A stretch of 64,000 bases of DNA from Occallatibacter savannae. GTDB taxonomy: Bacteria > Acidobacteriota > Terriglobia > Terriglobales > Acidobacteriaceae. Each line of letters begins with the position of its first letter. Position 1 is the first letter of the stretch. Made by a program: the position numbers and the translations under genes. The stretch spans positions 620,001-684,000 of the forward strand of contig NZ_QFFY01000001.1 of the NCBI RefSeq assembly GCF_003131205.1, written 5' to 3'. This document shows, piece by piece, positions 16,805-25,202 of this stretch. The notes below the pieces were generated by a model. The model saw nothing but the letters and a program-made list of their open reading frames with translations. It was not told where the DNA came from and made no database searches.

Positions 16805-18217
16805 TTAGTTGCCGTAGCGGCTCACTTGAGTGCTGCCCGCCCTGGTCTGCACTAGGTGCTCCATAACGTCCTTTCGGCCTGATAACGCCGGCTGCTCGAC
16901 CTCATACACCAGCCGATCGCCTTCAAGGTGCGCATAAGCGACCCGCGCGCGAGAGTCTCCACCCTCGATTGTCCAGCCGTTCGCTCCCTGAACGAGTTTC
17001 ATCTCCGCACGCTTCCGCCACCACTCGTTCACCTTACCCGGAGTTGCGATCCACACGGCTTTCTGCTCGCTCAAGTCCACAATGTGGTGCAGCAGTTCCT
17101 CGTAGACCACGCGTTCGTGATCCCTGATCACATAGTCCGGGTGAACGATGAAGCTCATCAATCCAGACTTCTCGCAGATCATGCTCGTCTGCTGTCTCCA
17201 GATCTTCGTCGAGTAGTCGCCAAGAATATTGAATAGCGTGTAGTCCTGGATTGTCGTCACCGGGATCTCGAGAATGCCTCCAATAAAATACGGCATGATC
17301 GTGCAGCAGCCCCCGCGCTGCGGATCCAGATGCGCTACATTCGGCACCGACATGTCATACGCAAAATCCAGCTGGTCGTACCAGACCTGCTTCCGGTAGA
17401 GCACCCCTGCCCGGAATCCCCGCGTCTTGTACTTCCTGCCGTACTCGTTGATCTTCGCAGCCCTCTCAACGAACTGCTCCTTACTCTTGTAGAGGTGGCC
17501 GTCATGATTCAGATCGTGAACCGCGACTTCGTGCCCTCGCTGCCGAATCTCCTCGAGAAACTCAGGACTTACGACATATCGCTCTTCAGGAATCACCTGA
17601 AACGACGCCTTCACCCCAAAGGAGTCGTCGATGTCCATCAGCGTCTTGCAGAAAGCTCGCCCCGCTTCTGTCTCCACATCATGCGTCATAAGCGCGCAGC
17701 CCTTGTGCCCATCCGGCCAGAACCAGATGAACGGGATCTCCTTCGCACCGGTGGCCCGCAATGACAGAACCAGAATCTGCTCGAGCAGGTTATCGACGGA
17801 GCAGTCCACCGGCCATCGCGGAAAAGCGAGTTTGTCCCACCCGCGCAGATAGATCTTCTGCAGGTGTCGGCGAGCCGCGACCGGGAGCATCGGGCGAACC
17901 AGATAGTAGGGTATCGAGAGAAACGACATCGCGCCTTTGCGCCACTGCTCCGCGTACGCCTCTCGAAAGGAGTTTTCCAGAACCTCCGACAAGTCGAACG
18001 GCAGTCTGACCTTGCCCTCCTCCAGGACTACTTCTAACGCGGCGTTGGGCATCGACGATGTAACCATCTCTGCCGCAGATCGTCCCGACTTGCGCCCAAA
18101 CAACGTCGTGTCACAGCCAAAATTGAAGTATCCGCTCTCGAGCGAAAGAGCACTGTCGGATACGATCCGCACGGCGTCCTCAGGACACCTGAAGTAAGTT
18201 GACAGATAACTTCCCAT
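16805..18217 (-). CDS. Polysaccharide deacetylase family protein (CE4/NodB-like)
   Basis: A 470-residue protein. After an unassigned 165-residue N-terminal part comes KGCALMTHDVETEAGRAF, the DxE/D metal motif of NodB-like deacetylases. HEVAVHDLNHDGHLYKSKEQF supplies the paired His residues, and GFRAGVLYRKQVWYDQLDFAYDMS the following motif. MSFIVHPDYVI carries the late catalytic His. There is no signal peptide, so it should act in the cytoplasm, possibly on lipid-linked or nucleotide-linked sugars. Similar deacetylases occur in exosortase-type exopolysaccharide loci. It ends directly beside the ATP-grasp gene. Confidence 0.85.
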   Translation of the reverse strand: MGSYLSTYFRCPEDAVRIVSDSALSLESGYFNFGCDTTLFGRKSGRSAAEMVTSSMPNAALEVVLEEGKVRLPFDLSEVLENSFREAYAEQWRKGAMSFLSIPYYLVRPMLPVAARRHLQKIYLRGWDKLAFPRWPVDCSVDNLLEQILVLSLRATGAKEIPFIWFWPDGHKGCALMTHDVETEAGRAFCKTLMDIDDSFGVKASFQVIPEERYVVSPEFLEEIRQRGHEVAVHDLNHDGHLYKSKEQFVERAAKINEYGRKYKTRGFRAGVLYRKQVWYDQLDFAYDMSVPNVAHLDPQRGGCCTIMPYFIGGILEIPVTTIQDYTLFNILGDYSTKIWRQQTSMICEKSGLMSFIVHPDYVIRDHERVVYEELLHHIVDLSEQKAVWIATPGKVNEWWRKRAEMKLVQGANGWTIEGGDSRARVAYAHLEGDRLVYEVEQPALSGRKDVMEHLVQTRAGSTQVSRYGN

Positions 18218-18330
18218 ACCTTCGTCTGCTCGCTCTGGCGGACATCTCGAATCCGTGTCCGATACCGCCCCGTTATTCTTATCTCGTCTCCGGTTGCACC
18301 GCTCCGATGTCAGTTTGAGTCCAGCACCTC

Positions 18331-19563
18331 CTAGGCCGCATTCTGCGCAGTTGCTGAGGCATTCGGCTTTCCGCCTGCCCTCTTCTCAAATGCCCGATCA
18401 TAAGCTGCCAGTAATCCTGCCTCAGAGTACTTCCACGCCAGTTTCTCCTGCACCCGCGCCTGACCGATCTCACCCATGCGCGCCCGCTCCTCCGGATGAT
18501 CCAGCAGCCAAAGCAGCTTCGCAGCAAAGTCCGGCACCTGATTCTGGCTATCCGCATAGAGCGACGCTTCACCCGCCGTATACCGCCCCTCTTTCAGGTC
18601 GAACTGCACGATCGGCTTGCCAAGCGCCATATACTCAGCGATCTTGATCATGGTCGAAATATCATTCATTTCGCATGGCTTGTCAGGATTCACGCAAACG
18701 TCGGCCGAGGAGAGAATCTCGAGCAGCTCTTCATCTGACACGCGTCCGGTGAAGGTGAAGTAGGCTTCCATCTTTTTCGTAGCGATCAACTCACGCAGAG
18801 ACGCCAGGCCAGGTCCCCCGCCAACGCAAGTGAACTGAATATCAGTCCTGCCGTTCTTATGGATATATTCCGCAACATCTACCAGGATCTCCAGCCCCTC
18901 CTGCGCGCTGATAGTGCCCACATATCCCACCATCCACTTCTTGCCTTGCTTCCTCTCTTCGCGTGCTGGGACAGGCCTGAACTTTTCGAGATCAGGGCCA
19001 TTTCTTACAACAAAAACATCCTCGGCTCTGCGCTCGCCCCTGCTCACTGCAAGCGCTCGGTAGCTCTCGTTCGTCGACATCACAACGTCACTGTTGAGAA
19101 ACGTCCTCTTCTCCAGCCAGACCTGAATTTTGTAGAGCACATCCTCTCGCTCGTATTTCGATATGTAAAGTTCCGGACTTGCGTCGTGATGATCGAAGAT
19201 GTACCGCACACCAAACAGCTTGAACGGAAGCGCAACCAGAAAGATGTTGTCCGGCGGATTGCACCCTTGAATCACGTGGAAACCGCGGGCCAGGAACACC
19301 CAAACCGCGAAGATGAACTCCCACACGAGCGCCCAGCCGTACTCCCAGATGTAGCCAAAAGCCGAGTTCCCTTCCTGCGGAACTGGATGCCGATAAATGT
19401 GCACGCCTTCCAGCACTTCATGGGTACGCGGATATTTCTTGCTTCGCGGACAGATCACCGATACCTGGTATCCCGCCTGCTGCAGCGTACAGGCTTCTTT
19501 CCAGACCCGCGTGTCAAACGGCACCGGTAGATTTTCAACAATGATGAGTATTTTCTTTTTCAC
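18331..19563 (-). CDS. Glycosyltransferase family 4 protein
   Basis: A 410-residue GT-B transferase with the start MKKKILIIVENLPVPFDTRV from a GTG codon preceded by AAGAGAAAG. VNPDKPCEMNDISTMIKIAEYMALGKPIVQFD matches the C-terminal donor-binding region of GT4 enzymes (E at the EPxGL-like position is in KIAEYMALGKP). YVGTISAQEGLEILVDV is the usual first beta-alpha unit of the C-terminal domain. It probably adds one sugar from an NDP donor to the lipid-linked chain. A gap of 113 bases separates it from the deacetylase gene downstream. Confidence 0.87.
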   Translation of the reverse strand: MKKKILIIVENLPVPFDTRVWKEACTLQQAGYQVSVICPRSKKYPRTHEVLEGVHIYRHPVPQEGNSAFGYIWEYGWALVWEFIFAVWVFLARGFHVIQGCNPPDNIFLVALPFKLFGVRYIFDHHDASPELYISKYEREDVLYKIQVWLEKRTFLNSDVVMSTNESYRALAVSRGERRAEDVFVVRNGPDLEKFRPVPAREERKQGKKWMVGYVGTISAQEGLEILVDVAEYIHKNGRTDIQFTCVGGGPGLASLRELIATKKMEAYFTFTGRVSDEELLEILSSADVCVNPDKPCEMNDISTMIKIAEYMALGKPIVQFDLKEGRYTAGEASLYADSQNQVPDFAAKLLWLLDHPEERARMGEIGQARVQEKLAWKYSEAGLLAAYDRAFEKRAGGKPNASATAQNAA

Positions 19564-19637
19564 GGAACTTTCTCTTGAGACACTGAATCATGTGCGAACA
19601 AGGACAACGGGCTTACCCACATTACTGGCAGACCTGA

Positions 19638-20957
19638 TCATCTCGCAGTCACAATTTCATTTTGAATCGAAACCTGCTCTTTCCTTTTCATGATCCTCAC
19701 AAAATCTACAAGCTGCTGATCGCCTTTCATCAGTTCTGTAGCTTTACGAAACTCCGGATCGTTGGTGCCGATCACGACTGTACCCGCATGCTCGAGCACT
19801 GCCTGCTGGCTCGCAACCATGAGCTTCGAGATATGCGGAATGCGATTCAAGATGAAATCGCGATTCGCCCCGACAAGCCGCGCGATGTTCACGTTCTTGT
19901 CATAGATACGCAGATCGTATCCCTTGCCAATCAGCCGCTCGATCACTTCGATCACCGGGCTCTCCCGAAGGTCATCTGTGCCCGCCTTGAAGCTGAAGCC
20001 CAGGATGCCCACCTTCGTGTTTCCCTTCTCGATAATCGCCTGAAGTCCGCGCGCAATCTGAATTTCGTTGCTTGGCAGAATCGAGGTCAAAATCGGGAGC
20101 TGCAGATCGTGCGCCTTTGCTTGATAGGTCAACGCTCTAAGATCCTTCGGCAAGCATGATCCGCCGAACGCAAACCCCGGCTTCAGGTATGCCGGCGAAA
20201 TGTTCAGCTTAGTGTCTCTGCAGAAGATGCCCATCACCTCTTCTGCATTCGTCCCGAACGCATCGCACAGCGTCCCAATCTCGTTCGCGAATCCGATCTT
20301 CAGAGCATGCCAACTGTTATCGACATACTTGATCATCTCCGCGTTACTCAGGTCCGTTCGTACCAGAGGCGCATCGAGCTTTTCATAGATCGACGCCAGC
20401 ATGTCGCCGCTCGCCTCATCGAGTTCTCCGATCACCGTCTTCGGCGGGAAGCGGAAATCCTTCACGGCCGTCCCTTCGCGCAGAAATTCAGGGTTGTAGC
20501 AAATCCCGAAATCGCTCCCCGCGCGCTTCCCCGAACTCTCCTCGAGAGTTGGAATGGCAACCTTCCGCATGGTCCCCGGCAGAATCGTGCTCCGAATGAC
20601 GATCGTGTGTCGACCGGCCTTCGAACGCAGCGCTTCGCCAATCTGCTCGCAGATCCTGCGGATATACCGCAGGTCAAGGTTGCCGTTGGTCTGGCTGGGG
20701 GTACCCACGCAGACGATCGACAGGTCTGTCTCGCGCACCGCCTCCTCCGGATCCAGCGTCGCCCGCAGTAGTCCGCCATCAACCGTGCTGCTGATAATCT
20801 CGCCGATCTCGGCCTCGACGATCGGAGACATGCCCTGGTTGATGAGCTCGACCTTGTCCCTGACCGGATCGACTCCAAGGACCTCGTGCCCTTCCGCGGC
20901 AAGGCATGCCGCTGAAACAGTTCCGACATAACCCAAACCGAAGATACTGATCTTCAA
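19638..20957 (-). CDS. GDP-mannose/UDP-glucose 6-dehydrogenase family (AlgD-like)
   Basis: A 439-residue four-electron dehydrogenase. MKISIFGLGYVGTVSAACLA is the NAD site. SIVCVGTPSQTNGNLDLRYI, RHTIVIRSTILPGTM and NPEFLREGTAVKDFRFPP follow. GFAFGGSCLPKDLRALTYQA contains the catalytic Cys. From memory these segments match AlgD (GDP-mannose dehydrogenase) more closely than UDP-glucose dehydrogenase; no alignment was run. The product would be a nucleotide-linked uronic acid. The start is TTG at 20957 with GGGAG seven bases upstream. It follows an asparagine-synthetase gene, so the uronic acid may be amidated. Confidence 0.88.
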   Translation of the reverse strand: MKISIFGLGYVGTVSAACLAAEGHEVLGVDPVRDKVELINQGMSPIVEAEIGEIISSTVDGGLLRATLDPEEAVRETDLSIVCVGTPSQTNGNLDLRYIRRICEQIGEALRSKAGRHTIVIRSTILPGTMRKVAIPTLEESSGKRAGSDFGICYNPEFLREGTAVKDFRFPPKTVIGELDEASGDMLASIYEKLDAPLVRTDLSNAEMIKYVDNSWHALKIGFANEIGTLCDAFGTNAEEVMGIFCRDTKLNISPAYLKPGFAFGGSCLPKDLRALTYQAKAHDLQLPILTSILPSNEIQIARGLQAIIEKGNTKVGILGFSFKAGTDDLRESPVIEVIERLIGKGYDLRIYDKNVNIARLVGANRDFILNRIPHISKLMVASQQAVLEHAGTVVIGTNDPEFRKATELMKGDQQLVDFVRIMKRKEQVSIQNEIVTAR

Positions 20958-20997
20958 AATGTGCTCCCTCTACTCGATTTCGGCACTCTGCTCACGT

Positions 20998-22884
20998 CTA
21001 CGCCACGGCAGGCGCATTCACGCGCATTCCCCGCAGCCACTCTTCCAGAACCACCAGGCTGAACAGAATCTTGTGGTGATCATGGCGCCCTGCCAGATGA
21101 TCGCTATACAAACGCTTCACCGGAGAAGGGTCTAACATGTCGAAAATGGCAGAACCCGAATCCTCAAACGTTCCCGCCATTCCACCTGCCATCGAACCCC
21201 TGAACCAGTCATCCACCACGTTCATCGCAAACCCGCGCTTCTTGCGCCTGACAATCGCTTCAGGCAGGAACTTGCGCGAGACTTGCTTATGCATCCACTT
21301 GCCCACCCCGTTCCGTACTTTCAGATTCGCATTCAGCCTCTCAGCGAACTCAACGACATCCTTATCCAGGTACGGCACCCGGAGTTCCAGGCTATGCGCC
21401 ATCGAAAGCTTGTCCGCGTACATCAACAGCTCATCGGGCAGGGTAGACCGGACTTCCAGAAATTGCAGCCTGCCCAGATCGTCTTGAGGAGCCAGCCTCT
21501 CCAGATCTGCCCAGCACGTTTGCAATTGATCCTCTGACGAGTTCCTCAGCGCTCCGTCCCGGAACAGCGATCCGATTTGATCCGCGGGCAAGAGCGACAG
21601 AATTCGCTCGATGCGGTTTCCATTCCTGCCGCTCGACAGCGCATACAGTCCCCGCTTGAGCGTCTCGTTTCGCGGAAGCGCTCCCAACGCGTGCTCTAAC
21701 GAGCCACGCGCCCATCCCGGCAATGCAGCATAGGTCGTCCCATAACGAGCACCCAGGTGACGCTTGTAGCCCCCGAACAACTCATCAGGTCCCTGCCCCA
21801 CGAGCCCGACCTTCACATCCTTGCGCGCCCGCTTGCACACAAAGTACATCGGAACTACCGATGAGGTCGCAATCGGCTCCTCGAGCGAACTCACGATATT
21901 GTTCAGTTCCCTTTCGAAGTCCTCACGGCTGATGCGCACGCCGGTGTGTTTCGACTTCAGGATGCGCGCCGTATCGGCCGCGTCCTCCAACTCATCATCC
22001 GCGAAGCTCTCGCCATACCCAACGGTGTAGCTGTGCCAGTCGTTGCCGTTCTCGTTCATCAGCGCAAGCAGCAGCGCCGAATCGATTCCCCCACTCAACA
22101 GCAGCCCCAGCGGCACATCACTCATCAGCTGCCTTCGCACTGCCTGCCGGTACAGTTCCAGCAGTTCCTCGCCTGCTTCGCTCGCCCTCTTCGCCGGCGT
22201 AAAGGGCTTCGGCGAGAAGCTATACCACCGGCTAGTCTCAACCTTGCCATTCTCTGCTACAAGCTTGGTGCCCGGTGCCAGCTTGTGCACACCTTTCAAA
22301 GCCGTATACGGCGACGGCGTAAAACGATACTGCAGAAACAAGCTGATCGCGTCCGGATCGGGCTCCGGCTTTTCAGCCATCGTCGCAATCACCGGGCGTA
22401 TCTCAGATCCGAACCACAACGATCCTTCGTTCGCCCGGTAGTACACCAGCTTGATCCCGAAGGCGTCGCGAGCAACCAGCAGCCTGCGGCGGCGCGCGTC
22501 CCACACCGCCAGCCCAAACATTCCGTTCAGGCGGTTCAGTACCTCATCCCCCCACTGCTTATATCCGTGAACAATCACCTCGGTATCAGAGCGAGTCCGG
22601 AACACATGCCCGTGACCTTCAAGCTCTTTGCGCAGTTCAAGGAAGTTATAGATCTCGCCGTTGAACACAACCCAGACGGTCTCGTCCTGATCAGACATCG
22701 GCTGATGTCCGCCGGAGAGGTCGATGATTGACAGCCGGCGGAACCCCAGACCGACCGGACCGTCCAGATGGTAGCCCTCATCATCCGGACCGCGATGACG
22801 AATCGTTCCTGCCATCGCCTCAATCTCTCGACGGTTCACCGGCTCCTGCCGGCCGAAATTGAATCTTCCGCAAATTCCGCACAT
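20998..22884 (-). CDS. asnB: Asparagine synthetase (glutamine-hydrolysing), probable sugar amidotransferase
   Basis: A 628-residue protein with both AsnB domains. MCGICGRFNFGRQ has the Cys2 nucleophile of the class II glutaminase, followed by RHRGPDDEGY and FNGEIYNFLELR. The synthetase domain has the PPi-loop LLLSGGIDSALLLAL and VGQGPDELFGGYKRH. All key residues of a working enzyme are visible. Asparagine synthetases inside glycan loci often amidate uronic acids, as proposed for WbpS in Pseudomonas O-antigens. The neighbouring AlgD-like dehydrogenase supports such a role here, but true asparagine synthesis cannot be excluded. Confidence 0.93.
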   Translation of the reverse strand: MCGICGRFNFGRQEPVNRREIEAMAGTIRHRGPDDEGYHLDGPVGLGFRRLSIIDLSGGHQPMSDQDETVWVVFNGEIYNFLELRKELEGHGHVFRTRSDTEVIVHGYKQWGDEVLNRLNGMFGLAVWDARRRRLLVARDAFGIKLVYYRANEGSLWFGSEIRPVIATMAEKPEPDPDAISLFLQYRFTPSPYTALKGVHKLAPGTKLVAENGKVETSRWYSFSPKPFTPAKRASEAGEELLELYRQAVRRQLMSDVPLGLLLSGGIDSALLLALMNENGNDWHSYTVGYGESFADDELEDAADTARILKSKHTGVRISREDFERELNNIVSSLEEPIATSSVVPMYFVCKRARKDVKVGLVGQGPDELFGGYKRHLGARYGTTYAALPGWARGSLEHALGALPRNETLKRGLYALSSGRNGNRIERILSLLPADQIGSLFRDGALRNSSEDQLQTCWADLERLAPQDDLGRLQFLEVRSTLPDELLMYADKLSMAHSLELRVPYLDKDVVEFAERLNANLKVRNGVGKWMHKQVSRKFLPEAIVRRKKRGFAMNVVDDWFRGSMAGGMAGTFEDSGSAIFDMLDPSPVKRLYSDHLAGRHDHHKILFSLVVLEEWLRGMRVNAPAVA

Positions 22885-22899
22885 GCCCGTCTGTGCTCC

Positions 22900-24174
22900 T
22901 TAAGCTCTTGAAGCTTGCCCCTGTGCCTCTCGCGAGAGCACCAGGCAAAGGCTGCGAAACAGTTGCGCTGATGCCCAGCGATGCATAGGCGTGTTATCCC
23001 AGCCGAGATACAACTGCCGGCTCCGGAAAGACCCTTCTCTGGTCTGCCATCTGTTCAGAATGTCATTGACCGTCGCTTCCAGATTCCTGTCCAATGCCGG
23101 GAACCGCCCGCGAAGCAGCATGGCCAAATTGATGCACTCTGCATAGTCATACAGCTCCCGCTTGTACACCGTGAGCCGGGGCGCCTTTGAGAATGGCTTC
23201 GGAATCCCCTGCTCATCGAACAGATTCTGCGTGTAGTAGGCGACGCCTCTCTCAATGGCGCTGGTGCAGTCTCGGTTTCCCGTCAACGCCTCGATCTTTG
23301 CGAGGGCCTTCATCACAAAGCAGGTGTGGAAATGATCCACAAACGACCGCTTCCCATCCCGCGCATAGAACCAGGAGCCATCCGCATTCTGCGCTTCTAG
23401 TACAAAGTTCAGATTTCTTTCCGCAATGGGCTCGTAGCTCTGGTCTGAGAACTCGTGCGCCGCGCTCGTCAGAAGCCACGCGCGGTACGCATTGGCATTG
23501 ACCACCAGCAACGAATGCTCCGGAAACGGCGTGTATGAGCATGTCGAAGCGGTATTCGAGAACGGCACATCTTTGTAGTCCGAAACCGCATGACGAGCGA
23601 TCGATTGAAGAATCCGGTACCATTCCGGGTTCCCATCCATCCGGTAAACCTGCTGGAAGGCTTCGAAAACGTAAGGGACCGTCGTGATCAGTGGAGTCCC
23701 GGACGGTATCGTCCCGTTGATCGTCTCCCAATGGAATGGGTACCCCCAGCAATACTCGTCATATCCTTCACAGCGCGTCTGCTTCAGCACTTCCAGAAAA
23801 TGGACTGCTCGGCTGTAAAAAGGCTCGCTCCCAAGCGCCTCCGCCAGGTAGGCGAAACCCATCGCATAATGCGCGTCGCCGATCGGGACTCTCTGCGGCT
23901 TCCAGAAGAGCTTCCTCGCTGACGGTACAAATGCCTCTGAAAACACAATCGGCAACACAGCGAGCGTTCCCAGCTTCTTGTTTGTGTAATAGAGCTGCTT
24001 TGCCCGCCTGCCTAGGGGACCGGAGTAGTAGGTCTGGAAGTCATACGACTCCTCGCCATAATGGTCCAGCCACCCGACAAAACGAAGCACCGCATCCTGA
24101 ATCCTGCTCACAGGCAGCTGCGAGACAGCTTTCGCGGATGAAGGAACAACCTCGGCTTCAGTACTGATGCTCAT
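22900..24174 (-). CDS. Unassigned protein, likely alpha/alpha-toroid fold, in glycan locus
   Basis: A 424-residue protein without signal peptide or membrane segment. It is rich in aromatic residues and repeated helical-hairpin-like units (LYYTNKKLGTLAVLPIVF; GDAHYAMGFAYLAEALGSEP; NANAYRAWLLTSAAHEFSDQ; RNLNFVLEAQNADGSWFYAR; VDHFHTCFVMKALAKIEALT). The NADGSWFY and HTCFVMKAL patterns recall the toroid fold of prenyltransferase-like and six-hairpin glycosidase proteins. I do not recognise the family with certainty. It lies between the AsnB gene (15 bases downstream) and a GT2 gene, so a role in sugar modification, for example epimerisation or lyase chemistry, is possible but unproven. Confidence 0.6.
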   Translation of the reverse strand: MSISTEAEVVPSSAKAVSQLPVSRIQDAVLRFVGWLDHYGEESYDFQTYYSGPLGRRAKQLYYTNKKLGTLAVLPIVFSEAFVPSARKLFWKPQRVPIGDAHYAMGFAYLAEALGSEPFYSRAVHFLEVLKQTRCEGYDEYCWGYPFHWETINGTIPSGTPLITTVPYVFEAFQQVYRMDGNPEWYRILQSIARHAVSDYKDVPFSNTASTCSYTPFPEHSLLVVNANAYRAWLLTSAAHEFSDQSYEPIAERNLNFVLEAQNADGSWFYARDGKRSFVDHFHTCFVMKALAKIEALTGNRDCTSAIERGVAYYTQNLFDEQGIPKPFSKAPRLTVYKRELYDYAECINLAMLLRGRFPALDRNLEATVNDILNRWQTREGSFRSRQLYLGWDNTPMHRWASAQLFRSLCLVLSREAQGQASRA

Positions 24175-24211
24175 GCAAAATCCCGCTAGAATTCTTTCTT
24201 CCCATGAAGGC

Positions 24212-25186
24212 TTAAGACTGGACGTGATCAGCCGTCCCCTGCTGCGCCCGCTGAGGCTGTGAAACCGGAAGCAGCCCGAAGCTGTCGATTTTCTTGAACC
24301 GCACTAGAGACGACAAAATCGCCTTGAGCTTCATCATCTGCTCGCGTCGGTGGAAGCGCATCAAGTTCTCCGGTACCACCCGCTTCTCGCCCGTGAGGAG
24401 CGCAGTGAAGTATCCCGCGAACAGCATCACTCCCCCGATCACGAATGGCCGCTTGCGAAGCTGATAGGTGCAGCGGAAGATTTCCCACAGGGGATGCCCG
24501 CCCATGTAGTAGTCTTTCTTGCCGTACGTGAAGCTCTTCCCGATCTTGTTGTGATTGGCCGTGCCTAACACCCGGTGATGATAGAAGCAGCGCTCCCGAA
24601 ACGATCTGGTCTTCCATCCCATCATGCGCGCCGTCGTTACTGCGATCCAGTCAATGCCGCCGGGCTTGCTTGGCGTGTAGCCGCCGATCATCTCGAAGCA
24701 TTCACGCCTGAAAATCTGGCACTGGCCCGAGACATAGTTTTGCCCCTCGAAGCTGTCCGTCTCAGAGCAATACCCGGGCTCGCGGAAAATCGTTCCGGCT
24801 ACGCCCAGATCGGGATCCTCCTGGAACTTGCTCATCAGGTATTCAAAGTGGTCCTTCTCGAGCGTCACGTCCGCATCCAGATTTCCGATCACTTTGTAAT
24901 CGATACCCGCGAGCCGTTCCTGACCCGCCTTGAACGCATATACCTTCGCAGCAAAATTCCTTTCCTGCCGCACTGGAAGATTGACAACCTCGATCCAGTC
25001 AATTCCCTTGGCCGCCTCCAACGCCGCTTCGCCGGTATCGTCCGTTGAGCCATCGTTCACGATGACCCACTTCTCCGGCCGCAGAGTCTGCGCCGCCACT
25101 GACTCGATAGTGCCCCGGATGAATTTGCCTTCATTACGCGCCGGCGTAATCAGGACGTACGGCATGGAGGACCGAGTTACCTGCAT
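24212..25186 (-). CDS. Glycosyltransferase family 2 protein
   Basis: A 324-residue GT-A enzyme. The ATG at 25186 is preceded by AAGGAGGGAGG (25193-25203), a near-perfect ribosome binding site with six bases of spacing. This decides the start against a TTG at 25213 that overlaps the previous gene. YVLITPARNEGKFIRGTIES, WVIVNDGSTDDT and GNLDADVTLE form the nucleotide-sugar site, and SGQCQIFRRECFE the acceptor loop. A hydrophobic segment near residue 255 (FVIGGVMLFAGYFTALL) may anchor it to the membrane. The binding site overlaps the stop of the second asparagine-synthase-like gene, suggesting coupled translation. Confidence 0.87.
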   Translation of the reverse strand: MQVTRSSMPYVLITPARNEGKFIRGTIESVAAQTLRPEKWVIVNDGSTDDTGEAALEAAKGIDWIEVVNLPVRQERNFAAKVYAFKAGQERLAGIDYKVIGNLDADVTLEKDHFEYLMSKFQEDPDLGVAGTIFREPGYCSETDSFEGQNYVSGQCQIFRRECFEMIGGYTPSKPGGIDWIAVTTARMMGWKTRSFRERCFYHHRVLGTANHNKIGKSFTYGKKDYYMGGHPLWEIFRCTYQLRKRPFVIGGVMLFAGYFTALLTGEKRVVPENLMRFHRREQMMKLKAILSSLVRFKKIDSFGLLPVSQPQRAQQGTADHVQS

Positions 25187-25202
25187 TCTGTGCCTCCCTC
25201 CT

